From Hymenobacter amundsenii (lineage in GTDB: Bacteria; Bacteroidota; Bacteroidia; Cytophagales; Hymenobacteraceae): a DNA stretch of 64,000 bases. Each line of letters opens with the position of its first letter. The first letter of the stretch is position 1. The stretch spans positions 1-64,000 of the forward strand of contig NZ_NIRR01000024.1 in assembly GCF_002204745.1 (NCBI RefSeq). Direction: 5' to 3'. Under the pieces are notes generated by a model, which searched no databases, was not told where the DNA came from, and was given only the letters and a program-made list of their open reading frames with translations. Positions 51,186-60,012 of this stretch are shown here, in pieces. The translations under genes were made by a program, and so were the position numbers.

Positions 51186-54100
51186 ATGAAGCACGTTGCT
51201 TTCCGGTGGATTTGGGCTGTGATGGTAGGGTTACTGCTGGCCGGGCCGGCTGAGGCCCAGCAGAAAACGCCGCCCCCCGCGCAACCCACTGCCCCCACGG
51301 CTCCGCCTAAGTTCACGGGTAAATTCAGCTCGGAGCCCGAGCAGTTTATGGTGGATGTGCAGGCGCTGATGGCCACCACCAAAGACCCCACGGCCATTGC
51401 GGCCGGCACCCGCCTGCAGCAAGTGTGGGCCAGCAACCGCCTCACGGCCACCCAGCAGCGCTACATTGTGTCCTTGAGCCAGTACATGCTGGCGCGTAAG
51501 CTGCGGGCCCGGCCCCAGTTCGAGCACTTCTTCACGGCCATTGCCGCCGGTGCCCTGGTTCAGAACCTCTCCGACGACCAGATGACCCAGCTGCTGAACA
51601 CGGTGGGCAAAACGCTGGAAAAAGAGCCGCCCGCCGACGCCGACAAGTTTCTGGCCACGGCCGCCCGGTTTCTCGATACCAAATTCCTGTACCAGTCGCG
51701 CTACAATTCGTTGCGGGTAATAGGCGGCACGTTCCGCTTCGCCTACAACGCCACCGACCTGCCCTCGATGGTGCCGCCCGCGGCCCCCATGGCGGCTCCG
51801 GCCAGTGCCCAGCCCGGCAAAGCCGCCGCCAAAAAAAGTAGCGGCTGGGGCGATGAGGACCCCTGGAGCAACGCCGATGACGCCAGCGCTAAAAAGGGCG
51901 ATAAGGCCGCCAGTTCGGGTTGGGGCGATGCCGCGGCCACCTACAGCGCAGGCTACGTGGCCCCGCCCACCCGTGGCGCGGCCATCATGCTCGACAACGC
52001 CGATTTGTACCTGATAACGGCCTCCGACTCGGTGTACATCCGCAAAACCAGCGGGGCCGTGGTAACGGGCCAGAACCGGTTCGTGGGCTACGGTGGCGAG
52101 TTCGCCTGGCAGGTGAGCGGCAACCCCGTGTCGGCTGCCCTAACCACCTACGACTTCGATATCACTAAGGCCGAGTTCGTGGCCAACCCCGTCACGCTCA
52201 CTTACCCGGCCGTGCTCGAAAACCCGGTGCAGGGTTGGCTGGCCTACAAGAGCGTACAGCGCAAGGCCGGCGTGGCCAAGGATACGGGCTATCCGCGTTT
52301 CATCTCGACCACCAACGATGCCCGCGTCAAGAACATCGGCCAGAACATCCGCTACCTCGGCGGCTTCTCGCTGTCGGGCTCGCGGGCGCTGTCGGCCTCG
52401 CTCGATGGGGCGTTGTCGCGCATTATCGTCGATGTGGATGGCCAGCCTAAGTTCCGGGCCTCGTCGCGCTCCTACCTGCTGGGCGACTCGCTGATTACGG
52501 CCCAGCACGCGGCCATCTCCATTTTTCAGGACAAGACCGACTCCATCACGCACCCGAGCGTTAAGTTCAAGTACAACAAAGGCAACCAGGTGCTGCAGCT
52601 CACCCGCGAGGAGGGACTCTACAAGAACACGCCCTACCACGACTCCTACCACCAGATGGAGATAACGACCGAACTGCTCAACTGGCCCGTGCGCACGCCC
52701 TACATCGATTTCTCGATTCTGACGGCTAAAAACCAGGTGACGGCCGATTTCGAGTCGAAGGAGTTCTACACCAACACCCGCTACCAGCAGGTTAAAACCA
52801 TTAATAAACTGCACCCGCTGCAGATGATTGTGGGCTACAGCCTCGAAAACGGCAATAAGCGCCTATTCACGGTGCAGGACGTGGCCAGCTTCCGCAAGCT
52901 GAAGGTTGATAACGTGCGCTCGATTGCCGCCGGCCTGGCCCGCGACGGCTACGTGGGCTGGTATCCGCAAACCGATCAGATCGTGATTCTGCCCAAGGCC
53001 CTGCACTACGTGAACTCGTCGCGGGGTAAGAAGGACTACGACCACCTGGCCATCAAGAGCCTCTCGCCCTCGGGCAAAAATGCCACCCTCGACCTGACCA
53101 ACAACGATTTGATTGTGCGCGGAGTGGACCGCTTTAACTTCTCCGACGACTCGGTGACCGTGTTCGTGAAGCCCGATTCGAGCATCGTGCGGATTCAGAA
53201 GAACCGGGGCGTGCTTTTCAACGGTACGGTGGTGGCCTCGGCCTTCGTGTTTAAAGGCAAGGAGTTCAAGTTTGATTATGATGGCTTCTTCATCGATCTG
53301 GTCAAGATTGACTCCATTATCGTGAAGGGCAAGGGCTCGAAAGGCTCGGTGATGAAGACCCGTAAGGAGCTTGACTGGGCCCTGACCAATAAGAAGAAGA
53401 ACTCGGCCGGCCGCCTCTACATCAACGCGCCCAACAACAAATCGGGCCGCAAGAAGCTGGGGGCCTACCCCTCGTTCGATGCCAGCACCGGGGCCTACGT
53501 GTTCTTCAACAAGCCCGAGGTGCTGGGTGGGGCCTACGACACGACCGTGTACTTCGATATTCCGCCCTTCAAGCTCGACTCGCTCAACAACAAAAACCGG
53601 GCGGCCGTGGGCTTTAAGGGTACGTTCGTGTCGGGCGATATTATGCCCAGCTTCGCTACCAAGCTCAGTATGCAGGAAGACGGCTCGCTGGGCTTCGTGT
53701 ACGACGTGCCCAAAGCCGGTTTCCCGCTCTATGGCGGCAAGGGTACCCTCTATAATAAGGTGAGCATGAGCAACCGCGGCCTGCAGGGCATCGGCAACAT
53801 CAAGTACCTGACCGGCAGCTTCAACAGCGACCAGTTCATCTTCTACAAAGACTCGGTGGTGACGGTGGGCAAGTCGGCCGCCATTCTGCCGGGGCCACTC
53901 AACGGCACCGAATTCGCCAAAGTCGATTTTCTGCCCGGCTACCAGATGAAGTGGGCCGTGCGCCAGGATTCGATGTACCTGACCACCCAGGCCAAGGGCG
54001 AGGCCTTCCGGATTTATGACGTGGCCTACGGCTTTAAGGGCACGCTCACCTATACGCCCGGGGGGCTGCTGGGCCGCGGCGCCATGGACGGGCCGCAGTC

Positions 54101-56336
54101 GTTTGTGCGCTCCAGCTCGTTCGTGTTCAAACCTACCCGCTACACGGGCCAAGGGGCTACGTTCAACATCAAGTCGGCCGAGGTGAACAAGCCGGCCCTG
54201 ACGGCCAACAACGTAAACTTCACCTACGATCTGAAGGCTGGTAACACCGAGTTTGCCCGCGAGGCCAACGACAGCAAATCGAGCATCGACCTGCCGTACT
54301 CCGACTACCGCACCACGCTTTCGGGTGGCAAATGGGATTTCAAGAAGAAGCTCGTGCAGCTGCGCGTGGCCCCCGGGGCCGATTCGGCGCGCTCTTACTT
54401 CTATAGCACCAAGCCCGAGCAGCAGGGCCTCAAGTTCCAGGCCTCGACCGGCCAGTACGACTTGAGCCGCTACCGGCTGGTAGCGGGCGGCGTGCCCCGC
54501 ATCTCGGCCGCCGACGCCTGGATTGTGCCCGACTCGAACAAGGTGTACGTGCTGCCCAACGCCGAAATGCGGGAGTTCCAGAACGCCGGCATCACGATGG
54601 ATACGCTGACCAAGTACCACAACCTCTACAAGGGCCAGATCCGGGTGCTCTCGCGCACGGCCTTCAGCGGCAACGCGCTGTACAACTACAAAACGTCGGC
54701 CGACTCGTTCGCCATCAAGTTTGCCAACTTCCACGTCGATTCGCTGGCTACGGTTACTGCCATGAACACCGGGGGCAAGAAGGGCGGCGTTACGAGCCTG
54801 CTCAAGCGCGGCCCCGCCGCCGATGGTCCGGGCCTGCCCACGCCGCCTACTATTGCGGTGGCCACCATCGCGGCGGCCGACAAGTTCAGCCTGGCCCCGC
54901 GCATCAGTTACCGGGGCGGCGTGATTATGAATTCGCAGAAGAAGGGCTTCAACTTCGATGGTCAGGCCAAGCTCAACTTCGTGAAAGCCGCCTCGGCCTC
55001 CGACTGGTTTGCCGTTCAGGATACCATCGACCCCCAGCGCATCCGCATCAAGCTCAACGGCCCCAAAATGGCCGACGACACGCCCATGCTTTCGGGCCTG
55101 TTCGTGGGCGAGGGCTCGGGCAAGGTGTACCCATTGTTTGTGGCCCCCAAGCCGGGCGTGACGGATATGAACCTGTTTACGGTGGACGGCACGCTTAGCT
55201 ACGACCGTCGCCAGCGGGTGTACGCCATCAGCCGCCACAACCCTTACGACCCTGATATTTACGAGGGGTCGGTGCTTACGCTCCAGGATTCGACCGGGGC
55301 GCTGAACTTCCGCGGCAAGTTCAACTTCATCAACTCCAACAAGGACTACACCATTGCCAGCGCCGGCTTGGGCTACGCCAAGCCCGATAGTGCCATCTAC
55401 GACCTCGATGCCTTCATGTCTATTGACATCAACCTGCCCGAGAAGGCAGTGGAGGCCATGGCCCAGGATCTAGCCACTAACTCCAAAGGCGCGCCCGAGG
55501 CCCTGAACACCACCCCGAGCCAGCTTTATAAGATCGGGGACCTGTTTGGCAACGCGGCGGCCCGCGACTACGCCACCCGCAAGAGCGGGGCGCTGTCGTT
55601 GCAGAAGTTCGCGGGAAAAGTGGCGCATACGCTCGTGCTCAACCAGGTAAACCTGCGCTGGAACGAAAAGGCGCGGGTCTGGTACTCGGTGGGTAAAATC
55701 GGGCTGGCCAGCGTGGGCAAGAAGGACGTGAATGCCCTGATCGACGGCTACATCGAAATCAAGAAGGAAGCCAATGGCGACGCCGTGGAAATTTACCTGG
55801 AAGCCGAGCCCCAGACCTGGTACTACCTCAAGTACACCAACAACGTGCTGCTGGCCAAAGCCCAGCACGGCTCGTTCGACGAAATCATCGGTCTCAAGGC
55901 TAAGGGCGATTATAACACGGCCACCGAGTACGGCTTCTACCTCGGCGATGAGCAGGAAGTGCAGCTCTTCCTCAACCGTTTCCGCAAAGACTACCTCAAC
56001 GAAACCGGCAAGCGCCGCATCAACGTGACCCAGCCCCAGAGCACGGGCAACTTCGATTTCATGGAAGATACGGGCAAGAAGAAAAAGCGCAAGAAGAACG
56101 ACCCCGTCGAGGACGTGATGCAGGACACGCCGCCCGCCCCCACGGAGGACACCGGCCGCAAGAGCCGCAAGAACAAGGAGGCCGCCGCCGACCCGACCCC
56201 GCCCGCCGCCCCCGAAGGCCGCAAGAAGAAGGACGCCGTGGAGGCCGCTCCACCCGCCGACGAGCCGCCGGTAGAGGATTCGAAGAAGGAAAAGAAGAGA
56301 AAGAAGAAAGCCGGCGACGACCCCTTCGCCGACTAA
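51186..56336 (+). CDS. Very large exported protein, unknown function (1,716 aa)
   Basis: Start at the ATG at 51186 (MKHVAFRWIWAVMVGLLLAG) rather than the TTG at 51165. A signal peptide is cleaved near PAEAQ. The chain has an N-terminal helical region (about 25-190), a low-complexity SSGWGDEDPW / SSGWGDAAATY linker with two similar halves (about 215-255), a beta-rich body of about 1,350 residues with recurrent units such as DNADLYLITASDSVYIRKTS and IYDVAYGFKGTLTYTPGGLL, and a Lys-rich tail (KKKRKKNDP and KKEKKRKKKAGDDPFAD). The body has no Cys-rich or enzymatic motif. I think it is a lineage-specific surface or periplasmic protein, possibly OstA-like, but this is unproven. No T9SS end domain is seen. 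Confidence 0.85.
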   Translation: MKHVAFRWIWAVMVGLLLAGPAEAQQKTPPPAQPTAPTAPPKFTGKFSSEPEQFMVDVQALMATTKDPTAIAAGTRLQQVWASNRLTATQQRYIVSLSQYMLARKLRARPQFEHFFTAIAAGALVQNLSDDQMTQLLNTVGKTLEKEPPADADKFLATAARFLDTKFLYQSRYNSLRVIGGTFRFAYNATDLPSMVPPAAPMAAPASAQPGKAAAKKSSGWGDEDPWSNADDASAKKGDKAASSGWGDAAATYSAGYVAPPTRGAAIMLDNADLYLITASDSVYIRKTSGAVVTGQNRFVGYGGEFAWQVSGNPVSAALTTYDFDITKAEFVANPVTLTYPAVLENPVQGWLAYKSVQRKAGVAKDTGYPRFISTTNDARVKNIGQNIRYLGGFSLSGSRALSASLDGALSRIIVDVDGQPKFRASSRSYLLGDSLITAQHAAISIFQDKTDSITHPSVKFKYNKGNQVLQLTREEGLYKNTPYHDSYHQMEITTELLNWPVRTPYIDFSILTAKNQVTADFESKEFYTNTRYQQVKTINKLHPLQMIVGYSLENGNKRLFTVQDVASFRKLKVDNVRSIAAGLARDGYVGWYPQTDQIVILPKALHYVNSSRGKKDYDHLAIKSLSPSGKNATLDLTNNDLIVRGVDRFNFSDDSVTVFVKPDSSIVRIQKNRGVLFNGTVVASAFVFKGKEFKFDYDGFFIDLVKIDSIIVKGKGSKGSVMKTRKELDWALTNKKKNSAGRLYINAPNNKSGRKKLGAYPSFDASTGAYVFFNKPEVLGGAYDTTVYFDIPPFKLDSLNNKNRAAVGFKGTFVSGDIMPSFATKLSMQEDGSLGFVYDVPKAGFPLYGGKGTLYNKVSMSNRGLQGIGNIKYLTGSFNSDQFIFYKDSVVTVGKSAAILPGPLNGTEFAKVDFLPGYQMKWAVRQDSMYLTTQAKGEAFRIYDVAYGFKGTLTYTPGGLLGRGAMDGPQSFVRSSSFVFKPTRYTGQGATFNIKSAEVNKPALTANNVNFTYDLKAGNTEFAREANDSKSSIDLPYSDYRTTLSGGKWDFKKKLVQLRVAPGADSARSYFYSTKPEQQGLKFQASTGQYDLSRYRLVAGGVPRISAADAWIVPDSNKVYVLPNAEMREFQNAGITMDTLTKYHNLYKGQIRVLSRTAFSGNALYNYKTSADSFAIKFANFHVDSLATVTAMNTGGKKGGVTSLLKRGPAADGPGLPTPPTIAVATIAAADKFSLAPRISYRGGVIMNSQKKGFNFDGQAKLNFVKAASASDWFAVQDTIDPQRIRIKLNGPKMADDTPMLSGLFVGEGSGKVYPLFVAPKPGVTDMNLFTVDGTLSYDRRQRVYAISRHNPYDPDIYEGSVLTLQDSTGALNFRGKFNFINSNKDYTIASAGLGYAKPDSAIYDLDAFMSIDINLPEKAVEAMAQDLATNSKGAPEALNTTPSQLYKIGDLFGNAAARDYATRKSGALSLQKFAGKVAHTLVLNQVNLRWNEKARVWYSVGKIGLASVGKKDVNALIDGYIEIKKEANGDAVEIYLEAEPQTWYYLKYTNNVLLAKAQHGSFDEIIGLKAKGDYNTATEYGFYLGDEQEVQLFLNRFRKDYLNETGKRRINVTQPQSTGNFDFMEDTGKKKKRKKNDPVEDVMQDTPPAPTEDTGRKSRKNKEAAADPTPPAAPEGRKKKDAVEAAPPADEPPVEDSKKEKKRKKKAGDDPFAD

Positions 56337-56344
56337 CCCTGAGA

Positions 56345-56375
56345 AGACCCGGTAGCGTAGCTGCCGGGTCTTTTT
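56345..56375 (+). terminator. Terminator after the giant gene
   Basis: AGACCCGGTAGC/GCTGCCGGGTCT with one G-T pair and a GTA loop, followed by TTTTT. Confidence 0.88.
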
Positions 56376-56449
56376 GCTGGGGGCATTGCGCCGTGCAACG
56401 GCCCGGCTCTTATCTTTACTGACCGACCAAACCGCTACTCCCGCTCCTT

Positions 56450-57091
56450 ATGAACTTTCCGTTAGTGCTCGGCCTGCTGGTGGCCGCTTACCTGATTGGC
56501 TCCATCCCGACGGCGTTGTGGGTGGGCCGCGCGTTTTTCGGGCTCGATATCCGGGAGCACGGCTCGGGCAACTCGGGGGCTACCAACACGTTCCGGGTGC
56601 TGGGCAAGAAGCCGGGCTCGTTCGTGATGGCCGTAGACGTGCTCAAGGGGTGGGTCGCTACCTCGTTGGCCACCGTGCTGGTAGGACAGGGCGCCATCCG
56701 GCCCGAGCAACTGCTCTATTTCCAGCTGGCCTGCGGGGTGCTGGCGGTGGTGGGACATATCTACCCGATCTGGGCGGGCTTTCGGGGGGGCAAGGGCGTG
56801 GCCACGGTGCTGGGCATGATGCTGGCCATTGCCCCGGCCACGGTAGGCGTATGCATTCTGGTATTTATTACGGTGTTGCTGATTTCGCGCTACGTGTCGC
56901 TGAGCAGCATGAGCGCCGGCCTCACTTTCGCGTTGCTCCAGCTGCTGCCCGCTTTCCGCCCCGATAATTCGCTGCTTCTCTGGTTTGGCTTCGTGCTGGC
57001 CGCGTTGCTCGTGTACACCCACCGCGCCAATATTGGCCGGCTGCGGGCTGGCACTGAAAGCCGCGTACCCATGCCCTGGGATAAGAAATAA
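56450..57091 (+). CDS. plsY: Acyl-phosphate:glycerol-3-phosphate acyltransferase
   Basis: A 213-residue inner-membrane enzyme that starts phospholipid synthesis by transferring an acyl group from acyl-phosphate to glycerol 3-phosphate. The three conserved motifs are GSIPTALWVGR, HGSGNSGATNTFRVLGKKPG and HIYPIWAGFRGGKGVATVLG. Seven hydrophobic segments. The length is normal. It is separated from the giant gene by a terminator. Confidence 0.96.
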   Translation: MNFPLVLGLLVAAYLIGSIPTALWVGRAFFGLDIREHGSGNSGATNTFRVLGKKPGSFVMAVDVLKGWVATSLATVLVGQGAIRPEQLLYFQLACGVLAVVGHIYPIWAGFRGGKGVATVLGMMLAIAPATVGVCILVFITVLLISRYVSLSSMSAGLTFALLQLLPAFRPDNSLLLWFGFVLAALLVYTHRANIGRLRAGTESRVPMPWDKK

Positions 57092-57101
57092 GCTGCCTTA
57101 G

Positions 57102-57423
57102 CTATGGTTTCCGGCTATTTTTTCTTTTGAGGTGCTCATAAACTGAATAGACCACTGTAAGAGTCATGAGCAGAATAAATATCAACAATCCTCTCTGTCC
57201 TTCTGGCGAAGACCAGTTTACATTGCCGCTGAAAACATAATTGTGGATACTTGCCATCAGAATTAGTTGTAGCTGACCTGTCTGGTCTAAATGTATAATA
57301 GTATTCGTAATGCTCGTCTATACTACTGTTTAGCATATCCAAACGGGCGCCTAGTTTAGGCGAGTACCAAACCAGCTGATTTTCCAGAAAAATACGTCGA
57401 AGCCGGTTTTGCGGGAGGAACAA
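57102..57423 (-). pseudogene. Decayed AT-rich gene with C-terminal membrane helix
   Basis: Two overlapping minus-strand frames together look like one protein. Upstream, a frame from about 57423 reads ENQLVWYSPKLGARLDMLNS. Downstream, in the plus-1 frame, the sequence after a stop reads ITNTIIHLDQTGQLQLILMA, then SIHNYVFSGNVNWSSPEGQR and a helix GLLIFILLMTLTVVYSVYEH ending KRKNSRKP at 57102. The second part has an in-frame ATG at 57257 (51 aa). GC is about 43 percent, much below the neighbours, so I infer an acquired or decaying gene broken by a frameshift. Confidence 0.5.
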
Positions 57424-57537
57424 GATTTCGGTTCGGCTTGGGCATGCGGCGCGTTGGCGGTACTTTTAAGCAGTCACTTGGCACCTTGGCTATGCGGGCG
57501 CAACGCCGGTCCGATATTCTTTCCGCTACCTTCGCTT

Positions 57538-57981
57538 ATGCCCGATCTGGCCCTGCTCACCGAACCTTATGGCAGCATGCTGCTGGCTTCTGAAGTGCCC
57601 TGCCTGATCGTGCAGTGGCACAGTTTCGCTAACCGGCAGCAGTTTCAGTCGCTCATGGACCGCGGCCTCGCCCTGTACATTGAGGAAAGCCACCGGACCC
57701 GCCCGTTGGGCTGGCTGGCCGATACCCGCCTTGTCAGTGCCATTACGCCCGACGACCAGCAGTGGCTCCGTACCGACTGGAACCCCCGGGCCCACGCCGC
57801 CGGCATTCGGCACGTAAGCTTCGTGTCGCCCGAGAGCGTGTTTGGCCAGCTTTCGGTGCAGGGCTACACCACCAACACCGAAGCCGCCGATGCCTACGCC
57901 ATCGAAGTAAGCCACCACCGGACCCTGCCCGAGGCCAAACGCTGGCTGCGGCAGATGTTGCACAAACCGGCCGCCGGTTAA
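57538..57981 (+). CDS. SpoIIAA-like (STAS/SEC14-type) protein, paralogue 1
   Basis: Start at MPDLALLTEP (57538). A 147-residue soluble protein; the frame is open upstream to 57409 but that part is poor. The blocks WLADTRLVSAITPDDQQWL and RAHAAGIRHVSFVSPESVFG align with NDTRKVLGPWDHSMDWVINV and NAAAAGLRYFAMITTPDSLA of the next gene, so the two are paralogues. I infer an SpoIIAA-like fold, a membrane-associated regulatory domain, from the strand-helix pattern. Ligand unknown. Confidence 0.7.
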   Translation: MPDLALLTEPYGSMLLASEVPCLIVQWHSFANRQQFQSLMDRGLALYIEESHRTRPLGWLADTRLVSAITPDDQQWLRTDWNPRAHAAGIRHVSFVSPESVFGQLSVQGYTTNTEAADAYAIEVSHHRTLPEAKRWLRQMLHKPAAG

Positions 57982-58018
57982 ACCCTCCCTCTTTCTCTCC
58001 GCTGCTGCTTGCGCTACT

Positions 58019-58426
58019 ATGAAACAAGAACTCAAAAGCTCCCTGGGCCGGCCTTACATCACGATTGAAGACGACTCGGTTAACCGCTGGATTGCCGTCG
58101 ACTGGATGGGCTACCTCACTGCTGAGAGCATCAAGGCCGGCGCCCAGGCCTACACAACGGCCCTGGCCGAGTCGGGCTTTTCGTGCGTGCTCAACGACAC
58201 GCGCAAGGTGCTTGGGCCCTGGGACCACTCAATGGACTGGGTAATCAACGTGTGGGCGCCTAATGCCGCCGCCGCCGGACTGCGCTATTTTGCCATGATT
58301 ACCACTCCCGACTCGCTGGCCGAGGGCTCGGCCAGCACCTTTTACGCCCAGCTAGAATCCTTCGAGGCCAACGTGTTCAGCGACGAGCAAACGGCCATGG
58401 CTTGGTTGCAGCAGTGCAACCAGTAA
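58019..58426 (+). CDS. SpoIIAA-like (STAS/SEC14-type) protein, paralogue 2
   Basis: A 135-residue soluble protein 37 bases after paralogue 1, so in one operon. Central blocks FSCVLNDTRKVLGPWDHSM and AAAAGLRYFAMITTPDSLAE, then FEANVFSDEQTAMAWLQQC, match the related gene and the SpoIIAA-like pattern. In Hymenobacter such small proteins occur in multiple copies. No function can be assigned. Confidence 0.7.
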   Translation: MKQELKSSLGRPYITIEDDSVNRWIAVDWMGYLTAESIKAGAQAYTTALAESGFSCVLNDTRKVLGPWDHSMDWVINVWAPNAAAAGLRYFAMITTPDSLAEGSASTFYAQLESFEANVFSDEQTAMAWLQQCNQ

Positions 58427-58494
58427 ACAGGCTGCCAGCTAACGGCTCCCGTATATTGCGCTAACAGCTAAATTTCCACTCCAAACCACCCCGT

Positions 58495-59868
58495 ATGGCT
58501 ACTACCTACCTCCAGGAAAACCAGGACCGCTTCCTGACCGAACTCATCGACTGGCTCCGTATTCCCAGCGTATCGGCCGACCCCAAATTCCACGGCGACG
58601 TGATGAAGGCGGCCGATTACCTGAAAGCCCGCTTTGAGGAAGTCGGCCTCGACAATGTGGAGCTGTGCCCTACGTCCGGTAACCCCATCGTGTACGGCGA
58701 GAAAATCGTGGATGCCAGCCTGCCCACCGTGCTCGTGTACGGACACTACGACGTGCAGCCCGCCGACCCGTACGAGCTCTGGGATTCGCCCCCCTTCGAG
58801 CCGGTTATCAAAGACGAGAAGATTTACGCCCGCGGTGCCTGCGACGACAAAGGCCAGGTCTACATGCACGTGAAGGCCCTGGAGGTAATGAAGCAGGACG
58901 GCGCGTTCCCCTGCAACATCAAGGTGATGATTGAGGGCGAGGAAGAAATCGGCTCGAACAACCTGGCCATCTTCGTGCGCGAAAACAAGGTCAAGTTGAA
59001 GGCCGACGTCATTCTGATTTCCGATACCGGCATGCTGGCCAACGACCAGCCCAGCATTGAGGTGGGTTTGCGCGGCCTCAGCTACCACGAGGTGGAAGTA
59101 ACCGGGCCCAACCGCGACCTGCACTCGGGCCTTTACGGCGGCGCGGTGGCCAATCCCATCAACGTGCTCTGCAAGATGATTGCGAGCCTGCACGACGAGA
59201 ACAACCACATCACTATCCCCGAGTTCTACGACAACGTGGCCGTGCTCAGCAGCGAGGAGCGGGCCGAGCTCAACCGCGTCCCCCACTCCGACGACGAGTT
59301 CAAGCGGAGCATTGGCCTGCCCGACGTGTACGGTGAAAAGGGCTACACCACCGTGGAGCGCATCGGTATCCGGCCCACGCTCGATGTGAATGGCATCTGG
59401 GGCGGCTACACCGGCGAGGGTGCCAAAACCGTTATTGCCTCCAAAGCCTACGCCAAAATCTCGATGCGCCTGGTGCCCAACCAAACCTCCGAGGAAATCA
59501 CGGCCCTATTCCAGAAGCACTTCGCCGCCATTGCGCCCAGCGGCGTTACGGTGAAGGTAAAGCCCCACCACGGCGGTGAGCCCGTCGTGACGCCCACCGA
59601 CTCGGTGGCTTACAAAGCGGCGGCCGACGCCATGGAAACCACCTTCGGCAAGCGCCCGATTCCCACGCGCGGCGGCGGCTCCATTCCCATCGTGGCCATG
59701 TTCAAGAGCGAGTTGGGCTTGGATACCGTCCTGCTCGGCTTCGGCCTCGATTCCGATGCCATTCACTCGCCCAACGAGCATTACGGCGTTTTCAACTTCC
59801 TGAAAGGTATCGAAACCATCCCGCACTTCTACCGCAACTACGCGGCGCCATGCAGGCATAGCGGGTAA
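58495..59868 (+). CDS. M20-family dipeptidase
   Basis: A 457-residue zinc peptidase. Metal sites: His in VYGHYDVQP, bridging Asp in ACDDKGQ, the catalytic Glu pair in IEGEEEIGS, Asp in ISDTGML, and the C-terminal His in DAIHSPNEHYG. The dimerisation domain occupies about 190-340 and contains LRGLSYHEVEVTGPNRDLHS. The family cleaves dipeptides and related N-acyl amino acids (CNDP-like). Likely cytosolic, since no signal peptide is present. Confidence 0.93.
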   Translation: MATTYLQENQDRFLTELIDWLRIPSVSADPKFHGDVMKAADYLKARFEEVGLDNVELCPTSGNPIVYGEKIVDASLPTVLVYGHYDVQPADPYELWDSPPFEPVIKDEKIYARGACDDKGQVYMHVKALEVMKQDGAFPCNIKVMIEGEEEIGSNNLAIFVRENKVKLKADVILISDTGMLANDQPSIEVGLRGLSYHEVEVTGPNRDLHSGLYGGAVANPINVLCKMIASLHDENNHITIPEFYDNVAVLSSEERAELNRVPHSDDEFKRSIGLPDVYGEKGYTTVERIGIRPTLDVNGIWGGYTGEGAKTVIASKAYAKISMRLVPNQTSEEITALFQKHFAAIAPSGVTVKVKPHHGGEPVVTPTDSVAYKAAADAMETTFGKRPIPTRGGGSIPIVAMFKSELGLDTVLLGFGLDSDAIHSPNEHYGVFNFLKGIETIPHFYRNYAAPCRHSG

Positions 59869-59876
59869 TATCTAAC

Positions 59877-59990
59877 ATAAACAGCACGTCATTCAGCGCG
59901 AAGCGAGGAAGCACGGCGGCTGTCGTTGAGACAATTTTCAATGACAGCCGCCGCGCTTCTTCGCTTCGCGCTGAATGACGTGCTGTTTAT
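59877..59990. repeat. Long palindrome, GTCATTCAGCGCGAAGCG family (copy 6)
   Basis: Arms 59877-59924 and 59943-59990, 48 bp with two mismatches, 18-base loop. It lies between convergent genes (M20 peptidase and porin A) and begins nine bases after the peptidase stop. Outer word ATAAACAGCACGTCATTCAG. Confidence 0.88.
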
Positions 59991-60012
59991 AGTAAGCACG
60001 GAGCCCTCCTCG

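Noticed and set aside
52863..55238. A 791-codon minus-strand frame antisense to the giant gene
   Set aside because: It mirrors the codon pattern of the sense gene: high third-position GC removes stops on the opposite strand. Its translation is rich in His, Val and Gly with no domain or signal peptide.
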